64,000 nucleotides of DNA, from positions 1,984,001-2,048,000 of the forward strand of contig NZ_CP070304.1 of the NCBI RefSeq assembly GCF_016917355.1. Reading direction: 5' to 3'. This document shows positions 26,723-38,332 of this stretch, in pieces. The DNA is from Glaciimonas sp. PAMC28666. GTDB taxonomy: Bacteria > Pseudomonadota > Gammaproteobacteria > Burkholderiales > Burkholderiaceae_D. The position numbers and the translations under genes were made by a program. Numbering within the stretch: the first letter of the stretch is position 1; each line of letters begins with the position of its first letter. The notes beneath the pieces were generated by a model. It was not told the origin of the DNA. It saw only the letters and a program-made list of their open reading frames with translations, and did no database searches.

Positions 26723-27163
26723 CTACAATATGCCATGCAGATTACCCAAAGCATGCTCAATCTTGATACAGCGGTCCATCACCACAGTTAAACCGGATTT
26801 GATCGCCTTGTCAGCAGCGTCCTGATTTACGATATCAAGCTGCATCCAGACCGCGCTGGCGCCGATCATGATTGCCTCGCCCACGACAGGTGGAATATCG
26901 TCAGTTTTCCGAAAACAATCTACGATGTCGATTTTTACACTCTCAGCGGCAAGCGCACGTGCAGCATCGTAAAGATCCTTGTAGCAATGCTCTCCAAGTA
27001 TGTGAGTGCCTACATACATGGGGTTAACCGGAATGATACGGTAACCATGTTCCTGCATATAGCGCGCGACGCCATAACTCGGTCGGTCGGGACGGTTGGA
27101 TAAACCAACGATGGCAATAACAGGTGCGGAAGATAGCGCCGGATTTGCGGATGCAGCTGTCAT
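26723..27163 (-). CDS. CoA-binding domain protein (YccU-like)
   Basis: 146 residues, a single Rossmann CoA-binding domain: VIAIVGLSNRPDRPSYGVARYMQEHGYRIIPVNP, then DIVDCFRKTDDIPPVVGEAI and VWMQLDIVNQDAADKAIKSGLTVVMDRCIKIEH. Cys and His near the C-terminus are conserved in the YccU family. The cellular role of this family is poorly known. It lies 42 bp upstream of ppk2 in the same direction. The 240 bp between it and the atp terminator shows no gene. Confidence 0.85.
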   Translation of the reverse strand: MTAASANPALSSAPVIAIVGLSNRPDRPSYGVARYMQEHGYRIIPVNPMYVGTHILGEHCYKDLYDAARALAAESVKIDIVDCFRKTDDIPPVVGEAIMIGASAVWMQLDIVNQDAADKAIKSGLTVVMDRCIKIEHALGNLHGIL

Positions 27164-27404
27164 GAGGGTTTCCTGTTCAGGTTGAGGCGGATTTTTGATT
27201 CGTAAAAGTCACTTTTCGACTGAGTGCACACGGACCAGTCCAGCATTGCGCGTAATATCAACTGTGCCATACGAGCCAAAACACCATGCTCCTTCTCCCA
27301 TAGTACTTGAGTCTGCAAAATCTTTATACGCATACAAAAGATGTATTTCCGTTGCCACGACCGAATGGCGTATCCCGAACGCCAAGATGTGAGCAAAGCG
27401 CGGA

Positions 27405-27439
27405 CAACAAAAAAGCAGCCGAAGCTGCTTGTTTGTTGC
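27405..27439 (-). terminator. Intrinsic terminator of the atp operon
   Basis: The core stem AAGCAGC / GCTGCTT (27413-27419 and 27424-27430) closes a UUCG tetraloop on the minus strand, followed by TTTTTT. The flanks extend pairing to about 15 bp with one mismatch. It is 40 bp after the atpC stop. Confidence 0.93.
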
Positions 27440-27479
27440 CATTCGTGCAATTCGGACAAATTCTTGCCCGATTGCTGAA

Positions 27480-27905
27480 TTAACGGCCTTTTGAACGCAA
27501 TCTGTGGATCGCTGCCAACTGTGCAATTGCTGTCGTTAATTCTGACTGCGCTTTTGCATAATCGATCTTCGATTCCTGATTGGTCAACGCTTCTTCGGCC
27601 AGACGTTTGGCTTCGGTTGCTTTCGCTTCATCCAAATCTGCACCGCGAATCGCAGTGTCGGCCAGAATGGTGACGGTGTCCGGCTGCACTTCCAGTAAGC
27701 CACCAGCAACAAAAACGAATTCGTCTTCCGCCTGACCTGGCACCTTGATGCGTACAGCACCAGGCTTGATGCGCGTGATCAGCGGCGTGTGACGAGGATA
27801 AATCCCCAACTCGCCTGACTCACCCGGCAACGCGACGAATTCAGCCTCACCGGAAAAGATTAGCTCTTCCGCCGAAACCACGTCAACGTGAATAGTGTTT
27901 GCCAT
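27480..27905 (-). CDS. atpC: ATP synthase F1 subunit epsilon
   Basis: 141 residues. The N-terminal beta-sandwich ([45 protein letters not shown]) and the C-terminal helical hairpin ([16 protein letters not shown]) are typical. Epsilon links the rotor and can inhibit ATP hydrolysis. It is separated from atpD by 243 bp, far more than the few tens of bases usual in the operon. That gap holds a MITE-like element and a hairpin, so its expression may be set separately from atpD. Confidence 0.97.
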   Translation of the reverse strand: MANTIHVDVVSAEELIFSGEAEFVALPGESGELGIYPRHTPLITRIKPGAVRIKVPGQAEDEFVFVAGGLLEVQPDTVTILADTAIRGADLDEAKATEAKRLAEEALTNQESKIDYAKAQSELTTAIAQLAAIHRLRSKGR

Positions 27906-27921
27906 GTTAGACCCTTAATTA

Positions 27922-28036
27922 TAGGACTTACGCAAAATCGCCCCAGCGGCGTTAAGCTTTCCCAGCCTTGCTAACGTACAGTCGTCATCGGCAAGGCTGA
28001 CAAGCCGGTTGCTGAAAACACTCTACGTAAGTCCTA
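27922..28036. mobile_element. 115-bp MITE-like inverted-repeat element between atpD and atpC
   Basis: Terminal inverted repeats TAGGACTTACG (27922-27932) and CGTAAGTCCTA (28026-28036). If the termini are GGACTTACG, the outer TA on each side fits a 2-bp TA target duplication as made by IS630/Tc1-type transposases (family knowledge). An inner inverted repeat AGCCTTGC / GCAAGGCT (near 27964 and 27990) would fold within it. It has no coding frame. The insertion lies within the atp transcript. Confidence 0.65.
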
Positions 28037-28088
28037 ATTTATCCATTCAATCAAACTGCCATTACGAATGTCTTGCAGGTCACGCTAC

Positions 28089-28119
28089 CCAGGCACTGAC
28101 CTTAGAGGTCAGACCCTGG
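28089..28119. promoter_or_regulatory. Strong hairpin in the atpD-atpC interval
   Basis: CCAGG-cac-TGACCT-tag-AGGTCA-gac-CCTGG, an 11-bp stem with a symmetric 3-nt internal loop and a 3-nt apical loop. There is no T run, so it is not an intrinsic terminator. It is 30 bp after the atpD stop and may stabilise the atpD 3' end or reduce atpC expression. Confidence 0.6.
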
Positions 28120-28148
28120 ACGACTAACGCAGCCGACATTCCCAAGGA

Positions 28149-29597
<1,449 letters not shown>

Positions 29598-29767
29598 TTA
29601 TGGTCGTTGCGTGCGGCGACCTCGAAAAACCTGTTACACGAACCAATATAGAACCTGCGACGCTCACCGTGCCCATTGCGGCTTCCGGACTTGCAACCTC
29701 GCCTACTCGAACTTTGGCCCGTTCACTACGGCTTTTTGAGGAGCCCTTAAAATCATTAACCGTGCGA

Positions 29768-30640
29768 CTAAACTGCCGCCGCACCGGAAACGATTTCCGA
29801 CAATTCCTTAGTAATCGCAGCCTGCCGAGTCTTGTTGTAAATCAACTTCAACTCACCAATCACGTTACCGGCATTGTCGCTTGCCGACTTCATTGCGACC
29901 ATCCGCGCTGATTGTTCAGATGCCATGTTTTCCGCAACCGCCTGGTAAATCAGCGTTTCAACATAGCGCAGCAGTAAATCGTCAATCACACTTTGTACGT
30001 CCGGTTCATAGATGTAATCCCACGCGTGGGCACCATCATTGTCGGCCGCGAGACGTTCGTTCGACAGGGGCAGCAATTGCTCCAGTCGCGGTTCTTGTCT
30101 CATCGTGTTAATGAATTTGGTGTACACCAGGTACACCGCGTCCAGACGACCTTCTTCGTATGCATCAAGCAATACCTTGACCGGGCCAATCAACTTGTCC
30201 AGATGTGGGGTATCACCCAGTTGCACAACATGCGATACGACTTTTGCGCCAACCCGGTTCAGGAAACCCAGGCCTTTATTACCGATTGCGACTGCTTGAA
30301 TCTTATTACCCGCTGATTCCAGTTCACGCATTTTGGCAGTGACCAGACGCAACGAGTTGGTATTCATCCCGCCGCACAAACCTTTATCGGTTGTGACAAC
30401 GATAAAACCAACCGTCTTGGCATTGTCCTGCCTGGTCATGAACGGATGCGTGTATTCCGGATTCGCTTGCGACAAGTTAGAAGCAATATGACGAATCTTT
30501 TCACTATAGGGACGCGCCGCGAGCATCCGTTCCTGCGCTTTACGCATTTTGGACGCCGCGACCATTTCCATCGCCTTGGTGATCTTCTTCGTATTTTCTA
30601 CGCTCTTGATCTTGCCGCGTATCTCTTTGCCTGTAGCCAT
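29768..30640 (-). CDS. atpG: ATP synthase F1 subunit gamma
   Basis: 290 residues, the central rotor shaft. N-terminal [30 protein letters not shown] and C-terminal [51 protein letters not shown] form the coiled coil and are nearly invariant in the family. [12 protein letters not shown] is the conserved core motif. It follows atpA by 29 bp, with an AAGGAG site before the ATG. Confidence 0.98.
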   Translation of the reverse strand: MATGKEIRGKIKSVENTKKITKAMEMVAASKMRKAQERMLAARPYSEKIRHIASNLSQANPEYTHPFMTRQDNAKTVGFIVVTTDKGLCGGMNTNSLRLVTAKMRELESAGNKIQAVAIGNKGLGFLNRVGAKVVSHVVQLGDTPHLDKLIGPVKVLLDAYEEGRLDAVYLVYTKFINTMRQEPRLEQLLPLSNERLAADNDGAHAWDYIYEPDVQSVIDDLLLRYVETLIYQAVAENMASEQSARMVAMKSASDNAGNVIGELKLIYNKTRQAAITKELSEIVSGAAAV

Positions 30641-30669
30641 GAGTTATTACTCCTTATAGCCCCAGAGAA

Positions 30670-32211
30670 TTAATACGCGTCGGATTTTTTGAAATCAGCA
30701 ACTGCAGCAGACAACGCAGCTTCAGCATCTTTGTCGAGTTGCTTGGTTTCTTCGATCTTTTGCAATAATGGCGCGTGGCTGGTTTTCATGAAGTCATGCA
30801 GAGCTGCTTCGAATGCCAGCAATTTCTTCACTTCAACATCATCCAGGAAACCTTTGTTGACCGCGAACAACGTCACTGCCATCAGCGAAATCGGCAATGG
30901 TGAGTATTGTGCTTGCTTCAACAGTTCAGTCACACGTGCGCCGCGATCAAGTTGCTTGCGGGTTGCCGCATCAAGATCAGAAGCAAACTGCGCAAACGCA
31001 GCCAACTCACGATACTGCGCCAGATCGGTACGAATACCACCGGACAGGTTCTTGATAACTTTAGTCTGAGCAGCACCACCAACGCGCGATACCGAAATAC
31101 CAGCGTTAATCGCAGGACGGATACCGGCGTTGAACAGTGACGTTTCCAGGAAAATCTGGCCGTCAGTGATCGAAATAACGTTGGTTGGCACGAAAGCAGA
31201 AACGTCACCAGCTTGTGTTTCAATGATCGGCAACGCCGTCAATGAACCGGTCTTACCCTTGACTTCACCTTTGGTGAAAGCCTCGACGTAGGCTGGGTTC
31301 ACGCGTGCTGCGCGCTCTAGCAAACGGCTGTGGAGGTAGAACACATCGCCAGGATACGCTTCACGACCTGGTGGACGACGCAGCAGCAACGATACCTGAC
31401 GGTACGCAACAGCCTGTTTGGACAAATCGTCATAAACGATCAATGCATCTTCACCGCGGTCACGGAAGTATTCACCCATGGCGCAGCCAGAGTAAGGCGA
31501 TACGAATTGCATCGCCGCTGACTCAGAAGCTGAGGCTGCGACAACAATCGTGTATTCCATCGCGCCGTGCGCTTCCAGCGAACGTACGATGTTTTTGATC
31601 GAAGATGCTTTTTGACCAATCGCAACATAGATACATGTAACGTTTTGACCCTTTTGATTGATGATGGCATCAATCGCGACGGCTGTCTTACCAGTTTGAC
31701 GATCACCAATGATCAGTTCGCGTTGACCGCGACCAATCGGGACCATCGAATCAATTGACTTGATACCGGTTTGCATCGGCTCGGAAACAGATTGACGGGC
31801 AATAACGCCTGGCGCAATTTTTTCGATTGGCGCTGTCAATTTTGCATTGACAGGACCTTTGCCGTCAATTGGCTGACCCAGCGCATTGACAACACGACCA
31901 CGCAGTTCAGGACCGATCGGGACTTCCAGAATACGACCAGTACATTTAACGATGTCGCCTTCCGAAATGTGCTCGAAGTCGCCCAGAATAACGGCGCCGA
32001 CAGAGTCGCGTTCCAGATTCAATGCCAGACCAAATGTATTGCCTGGGAATTCCAGCATCTCACCTTGCATCACGTCAGACAGACCATGGATACGGCAGAT
32101 ACCGTCGGACACGGAAATAACCGTGCCTTGATTTCGAATCTCAGCGGTATCGCCAAGGCCTTGAATCCGGCTCTTGATCAGTTCGCTGATTTCAGACGCG
32201 TTGAGTTGCAT
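30670..32211 (-). CDS. atpA: ATP synthase F1 subunit alpha
   Basis: 513 residues, the non-catalytic nucleotide-binding subunit. The P-loop [48 protein letters not shown], the arginine-finger region [38 protein letters not shown], and a normal C-terminal helical domain are visible. It is separated from atpH by 134 bp. Confidence 0.98.
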   Translation of the reverse strand: MQLNASEISELIKSRIQGLGDTAEIRNQGTVISVSDGICRIHGLSDVMQGEMLEFPGNTFGLALNLERDSVGAVILGDFEHISEGDIVKCTGRILEVPIGPELRGRVVNALGQPIDGKGPVNAKLTAPIEKIAPGVIARQSVSEPMQTGIKSIDSMVPIGRGQRELIIGDRQTGKTAVAIDAIINQKGQNVTCIYVAIGQKASSIKNIVRSLEAHGAMEYTIVVAASASESAAMQFVSPYSGCAMGEYFRDRGEDALIVYDDLSKQAVAYRQVSLLLRRPPGREAYPGDVFYLHSRLLERAARVNPAYVEAFTKGEVKGKTGSLTALPIIETQAGDVSAFVPTNVISITDGQIFLETSLFNAGIRPAINAGISVSRVGGAAQTKVIKNLSGGIRTDLAQYRELAAFAQFASDLDAATRKQLDRGARVTELLKQAQYSPLPISLMAVTLFAVNKGFLDDVEVKKLLAFEAALHDFMKTSHAPLLQKIEETKQLDKDAEAALSAAVADFKKSDAY

Positions 32212-32345
32212 ACTAACTCCTAAAATTTTTCTCTTTGGCTTACGCTAAGGACTCGGGCCACTCAGTTCGACGCAATGGATGCACGCGCTAATGTTTAGCT
32301 GTGCAGTTGCTGTAGTTTAGCTGTCGCGGTTGTTACCGCAATGTC

Positions 32346-32879
32346 TTATGCCGCTATCGCGACATGTAACTGTTGCAGCCTCGCGCGTACCGATGTGTCC
32401 AGCACTTCATCGCCAACCACCACGCGCACTCCACCAATTAGCGTACTGTCGACTGTGACAGCAGGGTTGAGTTTGCGACCGAATTTCTTTTCCAACGTGA
32501 CCAGCAGTTCTTGCACTTGTGCTGCAGACAGTTCAAAAGCACTGGTGATTTCAACATCGGCGGCACCTTCCTCGGCATTCTTCAGCACGTGGAATTGCTC
32601 AGCGATTTCTGGCAATGCTATCAAACGACCGTTGGCAACCAATGTGGTGACGAAGTTTTTGGCTTCGGCAGTCAGTGGTGACTTCAACAACGCTAGAAAG
32701 ATGTCAGTAACTTGCTGATGTGTCACCGCAGGATTACGCGCCAGGGCCTGAACATCCGGATGCGCGGCAACTTGCGCCATCTCAATGATCAAGCCAGACC
32801 ACGCAACCAAATCTTGCGATTTGGCTACACGGAACAGCGCATCTGCGTAAGGGCGGGCAATCGTTGCGATTTCAGCCAT
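32346..32879 (-). CDS. atpH: ATP synthase F1 subunit delta
   Basis: 177 residues. The N-terminal helical domain ([24 protein letters not shown]) and the C-terminal segment ([63 protein letters not shown]) match the OSCP/delta family. It connects the peripheral stalk to the top of F1. It starts only 2 bp after atpF ends. Confidence 0.97.
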   Translation of the reverse strand: MAEIATIARPYADALFRVAKSQDLVAWSGLIIEMAQVAAHPDVQALARNPAVTHQQVTDIFLALLKSPLTAEAKNFVTTLVANGRLIALPEIAEQFHVLKNAEEGAADVEITSAFELSAAQVQELLVTLEKKFGRKLNPAVTVDSTLIGGVRVVVGDEVLDTSVRARLQQLHVAIAA

Positions 32880-32881
32880 GA

Positions 32882-33352
32882 TTACAGCTCTGTTTTCAGT
32901 TGATTCAACAAGTCGGCATGTGCCGCTGCATTGACTTCGCGTTTCAGGATCTGTTCTGCGCCTTTAACAGCCAGAGTAGCAACTTCATTGCGCAAACCTT
33001 CGCGCGCTTTGGTTACTTGCTGATCTGCATCTGCTTTAGCATTGATAACAATGCGAGCCGCTTCTTCTGAAGCCGTTTTTTTGGCGTCATCGATGATCAT
33101 CTGAGCACGTTTTTCGGCTTCGCCAATACGCTTCTGACCTTCGTCACGCGCAGTGGCCAGTTCTGCTTGTACCCGCTTTTCAGCGGCTGCCAGATCTGCC
33201 TTGCCGCGATCGGCGGCTGCGAGGCCGTCCGCAATCTTCTTGGTGCGCTCATCAAGCGCTTTCATCAACGGCGGCCACACGAATTTCATCGTGAAGCCGG
33301 CGAGGATAAAGAAGACCACGAACTGCGCAAACAATGTTGCATTTAAGTTCAC
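32882..33352 (-). CDS. atpF: ATP synthase Fo subunit b
   Basis: 156 residues. One N-terminal membrane helix ([32 protein letters not shown]) is followed by a long charged helix rich in Ala, Glu, Lys and Arg that forms the dimeric peripheral stalk. The conserved KFVWPP turn is present. Length matches the E. coli protein. It follows atpE by 72 bp. Confidence 0.97.
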   Translation of the reverse strand: MNLNATLFAQFVVFFILAGFTMKFVWPPLMKALDERTKKIADGLAAADRGKADLAAAEKRVQAELATARDEGQKRIGEAEKRAQMIIDDAKKTASEEAARIVINAKADADQQVTKAREGLRNEVATLAVKGAEQILKREVNAAAHADLLNQLKTEL

Positions 33353-33424
33353 GGTAATTTCCTTCTCAGAATAACGTGTGCTGAAATAATTTCAGCAAAA
33401 TGAGAATCGGCTATGGTGGCCGAA

Positions 33425-33737
<313 letters not shown>

Positions 33738-33811
33738 CCAGCCGATATGAGCCCGCTCTGGGCGCTCAGCAATGTGCCGAAGCGCTCATGGCGGCTTTAC
33801 AACCTCAAATC

Positions 33812-34639
33812 TTAATGTTTTTCGTGCGCCTGGCCGATGTAGACCAGCGTGAGCATCATAAAAATGAATGCTTGCAACAGCACGATCAAGATATGGAAGA
33901 TCGCCCAGATCGAACCGGCAATCACGTGTCCGACGAAACCAAAAGTGGTCGCCGCAGAACCCAGCAATGCAATCAACAGGAACAACAATTCGCCAGCATA
34001 CATATTGCCGAACAGTCGCATCCCCAGAGATACGGTTTTTGCAGCGAATTCAATCAGGTTCAACAACAGGTTAAATGGGGCAAGCCAGATACCGAACGGT
34101 GCAGCCAGCAACTCATGAATAAAGCCGCCAACGCCCTTGATTTTGACACTGTAATACAGCATCAGAACCAAAACGCCCAAGGCGATACCCATGGTGCCGT
34201 TCAAATCGGCGGTAGGTACAGCGCGATGATGGGAAATGATGCCGTCCAGGCCAACCAGCTTAAAGAAGCTGGAGAACATATCAACCGGCAAGAAATCCAG
34301 CGAGTTCATCAAGGCAACCCAGACGAATACGGTCAATGCGAGTGGCGCGATAAAACTGCGGTCGCCATGCACGATTTCTTTTGACTGGTTCTCAACCATC
34401 TCAACCATCATCTCGACAAAAGCCTGAAAACGTCCAGGAATACCGGCGGTCGCGTTACGTGCTGCCAGAAACATCAGCAGGCAGCCCACCACGCCGGCAA
34501 AAACGGACCAAAAAACGGTATCGATATTGATAATCGAAAAGTCCACAATCTTCGATTGGTGACCGGTTGCAAGATGCCCAAGGTGATGGACAATATATTC
34601 GGAGGGGGTAAGAGGTGCGTCGAGTACAGCTGCAGTCAT
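33812..34639 (-). CDS. atpB: ATP synthase Fo subunit a
   Basis: 275 residues, a polytopic membrane protein forming the proton half-channels. The essential Arg is in [19 protein letters not shown], and [12 protein letters not shown] and the C-terminal [32 protein letters not shown] are conserved. It overlaps atpI by four bases. A 141-bp interval with the U-rich atpE leader separates it from atpE. Confidence 0.98.
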   Translation of the reverse strand: MTAAVLDAPLTPSEYIVHHLGHLATGHQSKIVDFSIINIDTVFWSVFAGVVGCLLMFLAARNATAGIPGRFQAFVEMMVEMVENQSKEIVHGDRSFIAPLALTVFVWVALMNSLDFLPVDMFSSFFKLVGLDGIISHHRAVPTADLNGTMGIALGVLVLMLYYSVKIKGVGGFIHELLAAPFGIWLAPFNLLLNLIEFAAKTVSLGMRLFGNMYAGELLFLLIALLGSAATTFGFVGHVIAGSIWAIFHILIVLLQAFIFMMLTLVYIGQAHEKH

Positions 34640-34980
34640 GATTGGCGTCTAAATAGTAAGATAAAGTAACTTTTCAGCACCACGATAAAGCTGACGACAA
34701 AGGCCAGCCAATTCACACCGTGGTACAACCATACAACTGCGCCCAAGAGCGCAACCGTCGTAGCAATTTTGATAAATTCACCGATAAAAAAAGATATCGG
34801 ATCAGCGCCGCCAGGTTTCCTCGCGCTGAAAAAAAGGCGTAATGCAAACAAGCCATTTGGTATTGCACAACATAATCCGCCGAGCAGCGCAGAAATAAAT
34901 CCCGCCATACCGCCCAATAACCCTGCCACACCGGCCACAAACACGGTGACAATAAATTGCAGGAGCACAATACGCAGCAT
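34636..34980 (-). CDS. atpI: ATP synthase accessory protein I
   Basis: 114 residues with about four hydrophobic helices ([42 protein letters not shown] and two more). AtpI helps assemble the c ring or supply magnesium in some bacteria and is not part of the final enzyme. It is the first gene of the operon, overlaps atpB, and lies 62 nt downstream of the predicted transcription start. Confidence 0.93.
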   Translation of the reverse strand: MLRIVLLQFIVTVFVAGVAGLLGGMAGFISALLGGLCCAIPNGLFALRLFFSARKPGGADPISFFIGEFIKIATTVALLGAVVWLYHGVNWLAFVVSFIVVLKSYFILLFRRQS

Positions 34981-35048
34981 ACCGATCCTAACTTGTGCGA
35001 TACCGTGCGTCAGAAAGGTGCGCTTACGGCAATTTTAGAAACCCGCGG

Positions 35049-35078
35049 ATTATACGATCAGCGTGTTGTTTTCGTCAA
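35049..35078 (-). promoter_or_regulatory. Sigma-70 promoter of the atp operon
   Basis: On the minus strand, TTGACG (-35, 35073-35078) and TATAAT (-10, 35049-35054) are separated by 18 bp. It is close to consensus, correctly placed about 70 bp upstream of atpI, and no other such pair is in the interval. Confidence 0.8.
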
Positions 35079-35089
35079 ACTTTTGCAAA

Positions 35090-35113
35090 AGAATCATGAG
35101 CTTATATGATTCT
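35090..35113 (-). terminator. Weak intrinsic terminator after the RBBP9-type hydrolase
   Basis: An AGAATCAT / ATGATTCT stem with an 8-nt loop, followed on the minus strand by TTTTG. It overlaps the hydrolase stop codon and lies just upstream of the atp promoter. Confidence 0.5.
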
Positions 35114-35735
35114 ATACAACAGTTTTTATTTCACTCAACTGTGCCAGCCACTGTCGTCCTTGTTGCCAATCACCTAAGCCGCTGGCCGCATTCAGGTGAC
35201 CCAACGCACCAATATTGTGAAACTCGGATTGCCAATCTGCCGCAAAACTTTGTGATGTGGATAATGCATTCCACGGATCATTCTCTGAGGCCACCACGAT
35301 ACTGGCGAATGGCAACGCAATCCGGGGCATCGGCCCAAAACCGCGCACAGCCGCAGGGAAATCGACGCGCTCGACGTCCGGCGGCGCGACCAGCAGCGCG
35401 CCAACGACATTACCCGTCAGTGCAGAGTCTTGGTCTTGACCTTGACGGTGACCATGCTCTTGCGCCCACCACGCGACTAACGCGCATCCCAAGCTATGTG
35501 CGGCAAAAACAATCGGACCCGTGGTCCTCAGGATTGCAGCTTCCAGCGCCTCAACCCAATCCTGGCGCGATGGCGCATCCCAATCTTCCTGCTGCACCCG
35601 GCGCGCCGTTGGCAGCGTCTGCTCCCAGTAAGTTTGCCAATGACCTTCTCCCGAATTTCCCAAACCGGGCAAAATAAGTATCGTCGATGCAACAACTGTG
35701 TTGGTTGCGACGGCTGCAGACGGTATTGGCATCAT
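35112..35735 (-). CDS. RBBP9/YdeN-type alpha/beta hydrolase
   Basis: 207 residues. ILILPGLGNSGEGHWQTYWEQ opens the fold, FAAHSLGCALVAWWA has the nucleophile Ser, IVVASENDPWN the acidic residue, and LGHLNAASGLGDWQQG the catalytic His. This is the serine hydrolase family of human RBBP9 and bacterial YdeN; the substrate is unknown. It sits between parB (86 bp upstream) and the atp promoter, and appears separate from both operons in function. Confidence 0.87.
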   Translation of the reverse strand: MMPIPSAAVATNTVVASTILILPGLGNSGEGHWQTYWEQTLPTARRVQQEDWDAPSRQDWVEALEAAILRTTGPIVFAAHSLGCALVAWWAQEHGHRQGQDQDSALTGNVVGALLVAPPDVERVDFPAAVRGFGPMPRIALPFASIVVASENDPWNALSTSQSFAADWQSEFHNIGALGHLNAASGLGDWQQGRQWLAQLSEIKTVV

Positions 35736-35821
35736 CGGAAACGCTTCACATCAAGACTTGAATTCGCAATAATAAGGGGAAAATGACCACAAACACAAAA
35801 ATGACCAAAACAAACCGCGTT

Positions 35822-36721
35822 TTATTCCGGACCTCGTAAGCGGGCAATCAATCCATCCAGCGTATCAAGATCAGAAAAGTCGATAATCAACTGGCCGCGA
35901 TTTTTGGCTCCGGTCTTGATAGTGACCAGCGTTGCCAGCAGATCCGACAGCTCTTCTTCGAGTCGCGCAATATCGCGCGATTTTTCCTTGCCTTTGCCGA
36001 GGGGCCGTGCGATCGCGTTTTGCTCAGCAGTCGTGCGCGTAACCAGTTTCTCGGCATCTCGTACCGACATCCGCTTCGCAACCACCTGATTGGCCAGTGT
36101 TATCTGCGTAGCGGCATCCACGGCTAGCAGTGCGCGGGCATGGCCCATGTCAATGTCTCCCGCCATGAGCATGGTTTGTACTGGCTTGGCGAGATTAAGC
36201 AAACGCAACAGATTGGACACCGCGCTGCGTGATCGACCAACCGATAGCGCCGCTTTTTCGTGAGTGAAGTCGAAGTCCGTAATCAGCCGGTGTATCCCCT
36301 GCGCTTCTTCCAGCGGATTTAAATCTTCCCTTTGAATGTTTTCAATCAGTGCCATGGCCGCAGTGGTCTGATCATCTACATCCTTGACCAATACCGGTAC
36401 CTCGGTCAAACCGGCGATTTGCGCTGCCCGAAAACGCCGCTCGCCCGCGATAATTTCATAGTGCTGGGCACCATTGCGTAAAGCAATCGGCCGCACCAGA
36501 ATCGGCTGAAGCAGTCCTTGTTCTCTGATCGACGCTGCCAACTCAGTCAGCGCGCCCTCATCCATGCGTGTCCGCGGCTGATATTTACCGGCCTGCATCA
36601 CCAGAACCGGCAGCACCGATGGTGCTCCCGCAATGGTCGGCACCGCTTCCGTGATATCAGTGGAGCCGCCTAACAACGCATCCAGACCGCGACCTAAACC
36701 TTTTGACTTTTTCGTAACCAT
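35822..36721 (-). CDS. parB: Chromosome partitioning protein ParB
   Basis: 299 residues from ATG 36721 (MVTKKSKGLGRGLDALLGG), which has AAGGTG upstream; the longer frame to 36823 has an unrelated N-terminus. The GRGLDALLG motif near the start stimulates ParA. YQPRTRMDEGALTELAASIREQGLLQPILVRP and the CTPase/clamp segment GERRFRAAQIAGLTEVPVLVK are conserved. A helix-turn-helix (HEKAALSVGRSRSAVSNLLRLLNL) binds parS, and the C-terminus dimerises. It follows parA by 16 bp. The cognate parS sites are likely the pair at 41787-41856. Confidence 0.97.
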   Translation of the reverse strand: MVTKKSKGLGRGLDALLGGSTDITEAVPTIAGAPSVLPVLVMQAGKYQPRTRMDEGALTELAASIREQGLLQPILVRPIALRNGAQHYEIIAGERRFRAAQIAGLTEVPVLVKDVDDQTTAAMALIENIQREDLNPLEEAQGIHRLITDFDFTHEKAALSVGRSRSAVSNLLRLLNLAKPVQTMLMAGDIDMGHARALLAVDAATQITLANQVVAKRMSVRDAEKLVTRTTAEQNAIARPLGKGKEKSRDIARLEEELSDLLATLVTIKTGAKNRGQLIIDFSDLDTLDGLIARLRGPE

Positions 36722-36737
36722 TTTTTCACCTTGCCAA

Positions 36738-37508
36738 TCACATTGTTTTGATGCGCTCAACCATCTCGGCACCAAACGCAATATAGGCCTGCGCACCTTT
36801 GGAGGCGGGATCAAAGCAAACACCGGGCATGCCGTACGATGGCGCTTCAGCCAAACGCACGTTACGCGGAATCACCGTTTTAAATACTTTATCGCCGAAG
36901 TGTTGCTCAAGCTCCGCCGAGACCTGCTGCGACAACGTCATACGCGGATCAAACATCACCCGCAACAATCCGATTATTTTCAAATCGGTATTCAAATTGG
37001 CATGCACTTTCTTGATCGTGTTCACCAGATCCGACAAACCTTCAAGCGCATAGTATTCGCACTGCATCGGAATGATGACACCGTTCGCTGCACACAGACC
37101 GTTCAGCGTCAGCAACGATAACGCCGGCGGACAGTCGATTAAAATGAAATCATACTCATCAGCGATACCGGCGATCGCATCCTTAAGACGTTTTTCACGG
37201 TTCTCGAGGTCGACCATTTCAACTTCCGCGCCAGCCAGTTCACGATTCGCCGGCAGCACATCAAAATTGCCCGTTTCTGAAACAACCCGGACGCTTTTGA
37301 TATCGGCCATTCCGAGCAATACCTCGTAAATCGATCCCTTGAGTGTACCTTTGTTGATACCGGCTCCCATCGTCGCGTTACCTTGCGGATCGAGATCAGC
37401 CAACAAAACACGCTGATTCAGTTGTGCCAGACCAGCGGCGAGATTCACAGCTGTGGTGGTCTTGCCGACTCCGCCTTTTTGATTCGCGACGCAGAAAATT
37501 TTTGCCAT
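36738..37508 (-). CDS. parA: Chromosome partitioning ATPase ParA
   Basis: 256 residues. The deviant Walker A is NQKGGVGKTTTAVNLAA, Walker A' is VLLADLDPQGNATMGAG, and Walker B is DFILIDCPPALSLLTLN. There is no N-terminal DNA-binding domain, so this is the chromosomal (type Ib/Soj-like) form that does not autoregulate as plasmid ParA does. It segregates newly copied origins together with ParB-parS. Confidence 0.97.
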   Translation of the reverse strand: MAKIFCVANQKGGVGKTTTAVNLAAGLAQLNQRVLLADLDPQGNATMGAGINKGTLKGSIYEVLLGMADIKSVRVVSETGNFDVLPANRELAGAEVEMVDLENREKRLKDAIAGIADEYDFILIDCPPALSLLTLNGLCAANGVIIPMQCEYYALEGLSDLVNTIKKVHANLNTDLKIIGLLRVMFDPRMTLSQQVSAELEQHFGDKVFKTVIPRNVRLAEAPSYGMPGVCFDPASKGAQAYIAFGAEMVERIKTM

Positions 37509-37668
37509 AGGGTGATTTTTTATAATGTATTAGTGTATTCGGGCGTACGCAAAATTGTTTCGGGAAACAGCCCTCTGAATTTGACTGAACGCAGTTTATA
37601 TCAGAGAAGCACTACGGCTCTGGTTACGGCGGTCCTGAAGCAATTTGGCGTCTGTCCAACCTGTTTCT

Positions 37669-38325
37669 TTAATTTGTCGTCAGCTTGATCCCAAAGCCGA
37701 TCAAAAATATTCCTGCTGCTTTAGAGGCGAGCGTCGTCACCAGGCGGTTACGCGTCAAACGTTTAGCCACCGCATTTCCGACCAGCACAAGTAGACTACC
37801 GTAAATCAAGGTGCAACTGGAGATGATTGCGGCCATCGTCAAAAAATTGATACTACCGCGCTGCATGACCGGGTCAATAAACAACGGAAAAAAAGCCATA
37901 TAGAAAATAATCGCTTTTGGATTGATCAGGGTCACGAAAAATCCGCGACGCCAGTTTACTATTTTTGACGGCGACACTGCGTTATTCGAAATCTTGCTTT
38001 CCGGGGCGTTGTCGCTCTTTGCTTTTGCCTTTAATAATGTGAAACCGAGATAAGCCAGATACAGCGCTCCAAGGTATTGCACACCTTTGAATAAAATCAG
38101 GTTCGCATGCAACAATGCCGCCACGCCAGCCGCGGCCATGAACATCAATACCGCGTCGCCCATCATCACCCCTGCTACGGCAGCAAATCCACCTCGCAGG
38201 CCGTGCTTGCTTGCGCTCGTCAAAATGCAAAACGTACCTGGTCCGGGCAACATCAAAAATACCGTCATCGCAGCGATCAAATGCCACGCGTCAGAAATAC
38301 CAAGCGCAAAAAAATAAGCGTTCAT
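37669..38325 (-). CDS. LysE/RhtB family exporter
   Basis: 218 residues, about six membrane helices. MTVFLMLPGPGTFCILTSASKHGLRGGFAAVAGVMMGD is the hallmark N-terminal motif, and NPKAIIFYMAFFPLFIDP is the second signature. The family exports amino acids or homoserine lactones; the substrate is unknown. It starts 7 bp after the lipocalin gene and is followed by parA, so it is embedded in the mnmG-rsmG-parAB transcript. Confidence 0.9.
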   Translation of the reverse strand: MNAYFFALGISDAWHLIAAMTVFLMLPGPGTFCILTSASKHGLRGGFAAVAGVMMGDAVLMFMAAAGVAALLHANLILFKGVQYLGALYLAYLGFTLLKAKAKSDNAPESKISNNAVSPSKIVNWRRGFFVTLINPKAIIFYMAFFPLFIDPVMQRGSINFLTMAAIISSCTLIYGSLLVLVGNAVAKRLTRNRLVTTLASKAAGIFLIGFGIKLTTN

Positions 38326-38332
38326 AGCAGGC

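Noticed and set aside
27160-27459. 99-codon minus-strand frame between the CoA-binding gene and atpC
   Set aside because: It spans the atp terminator, lacks a ribosome-binding site and resembles no family.
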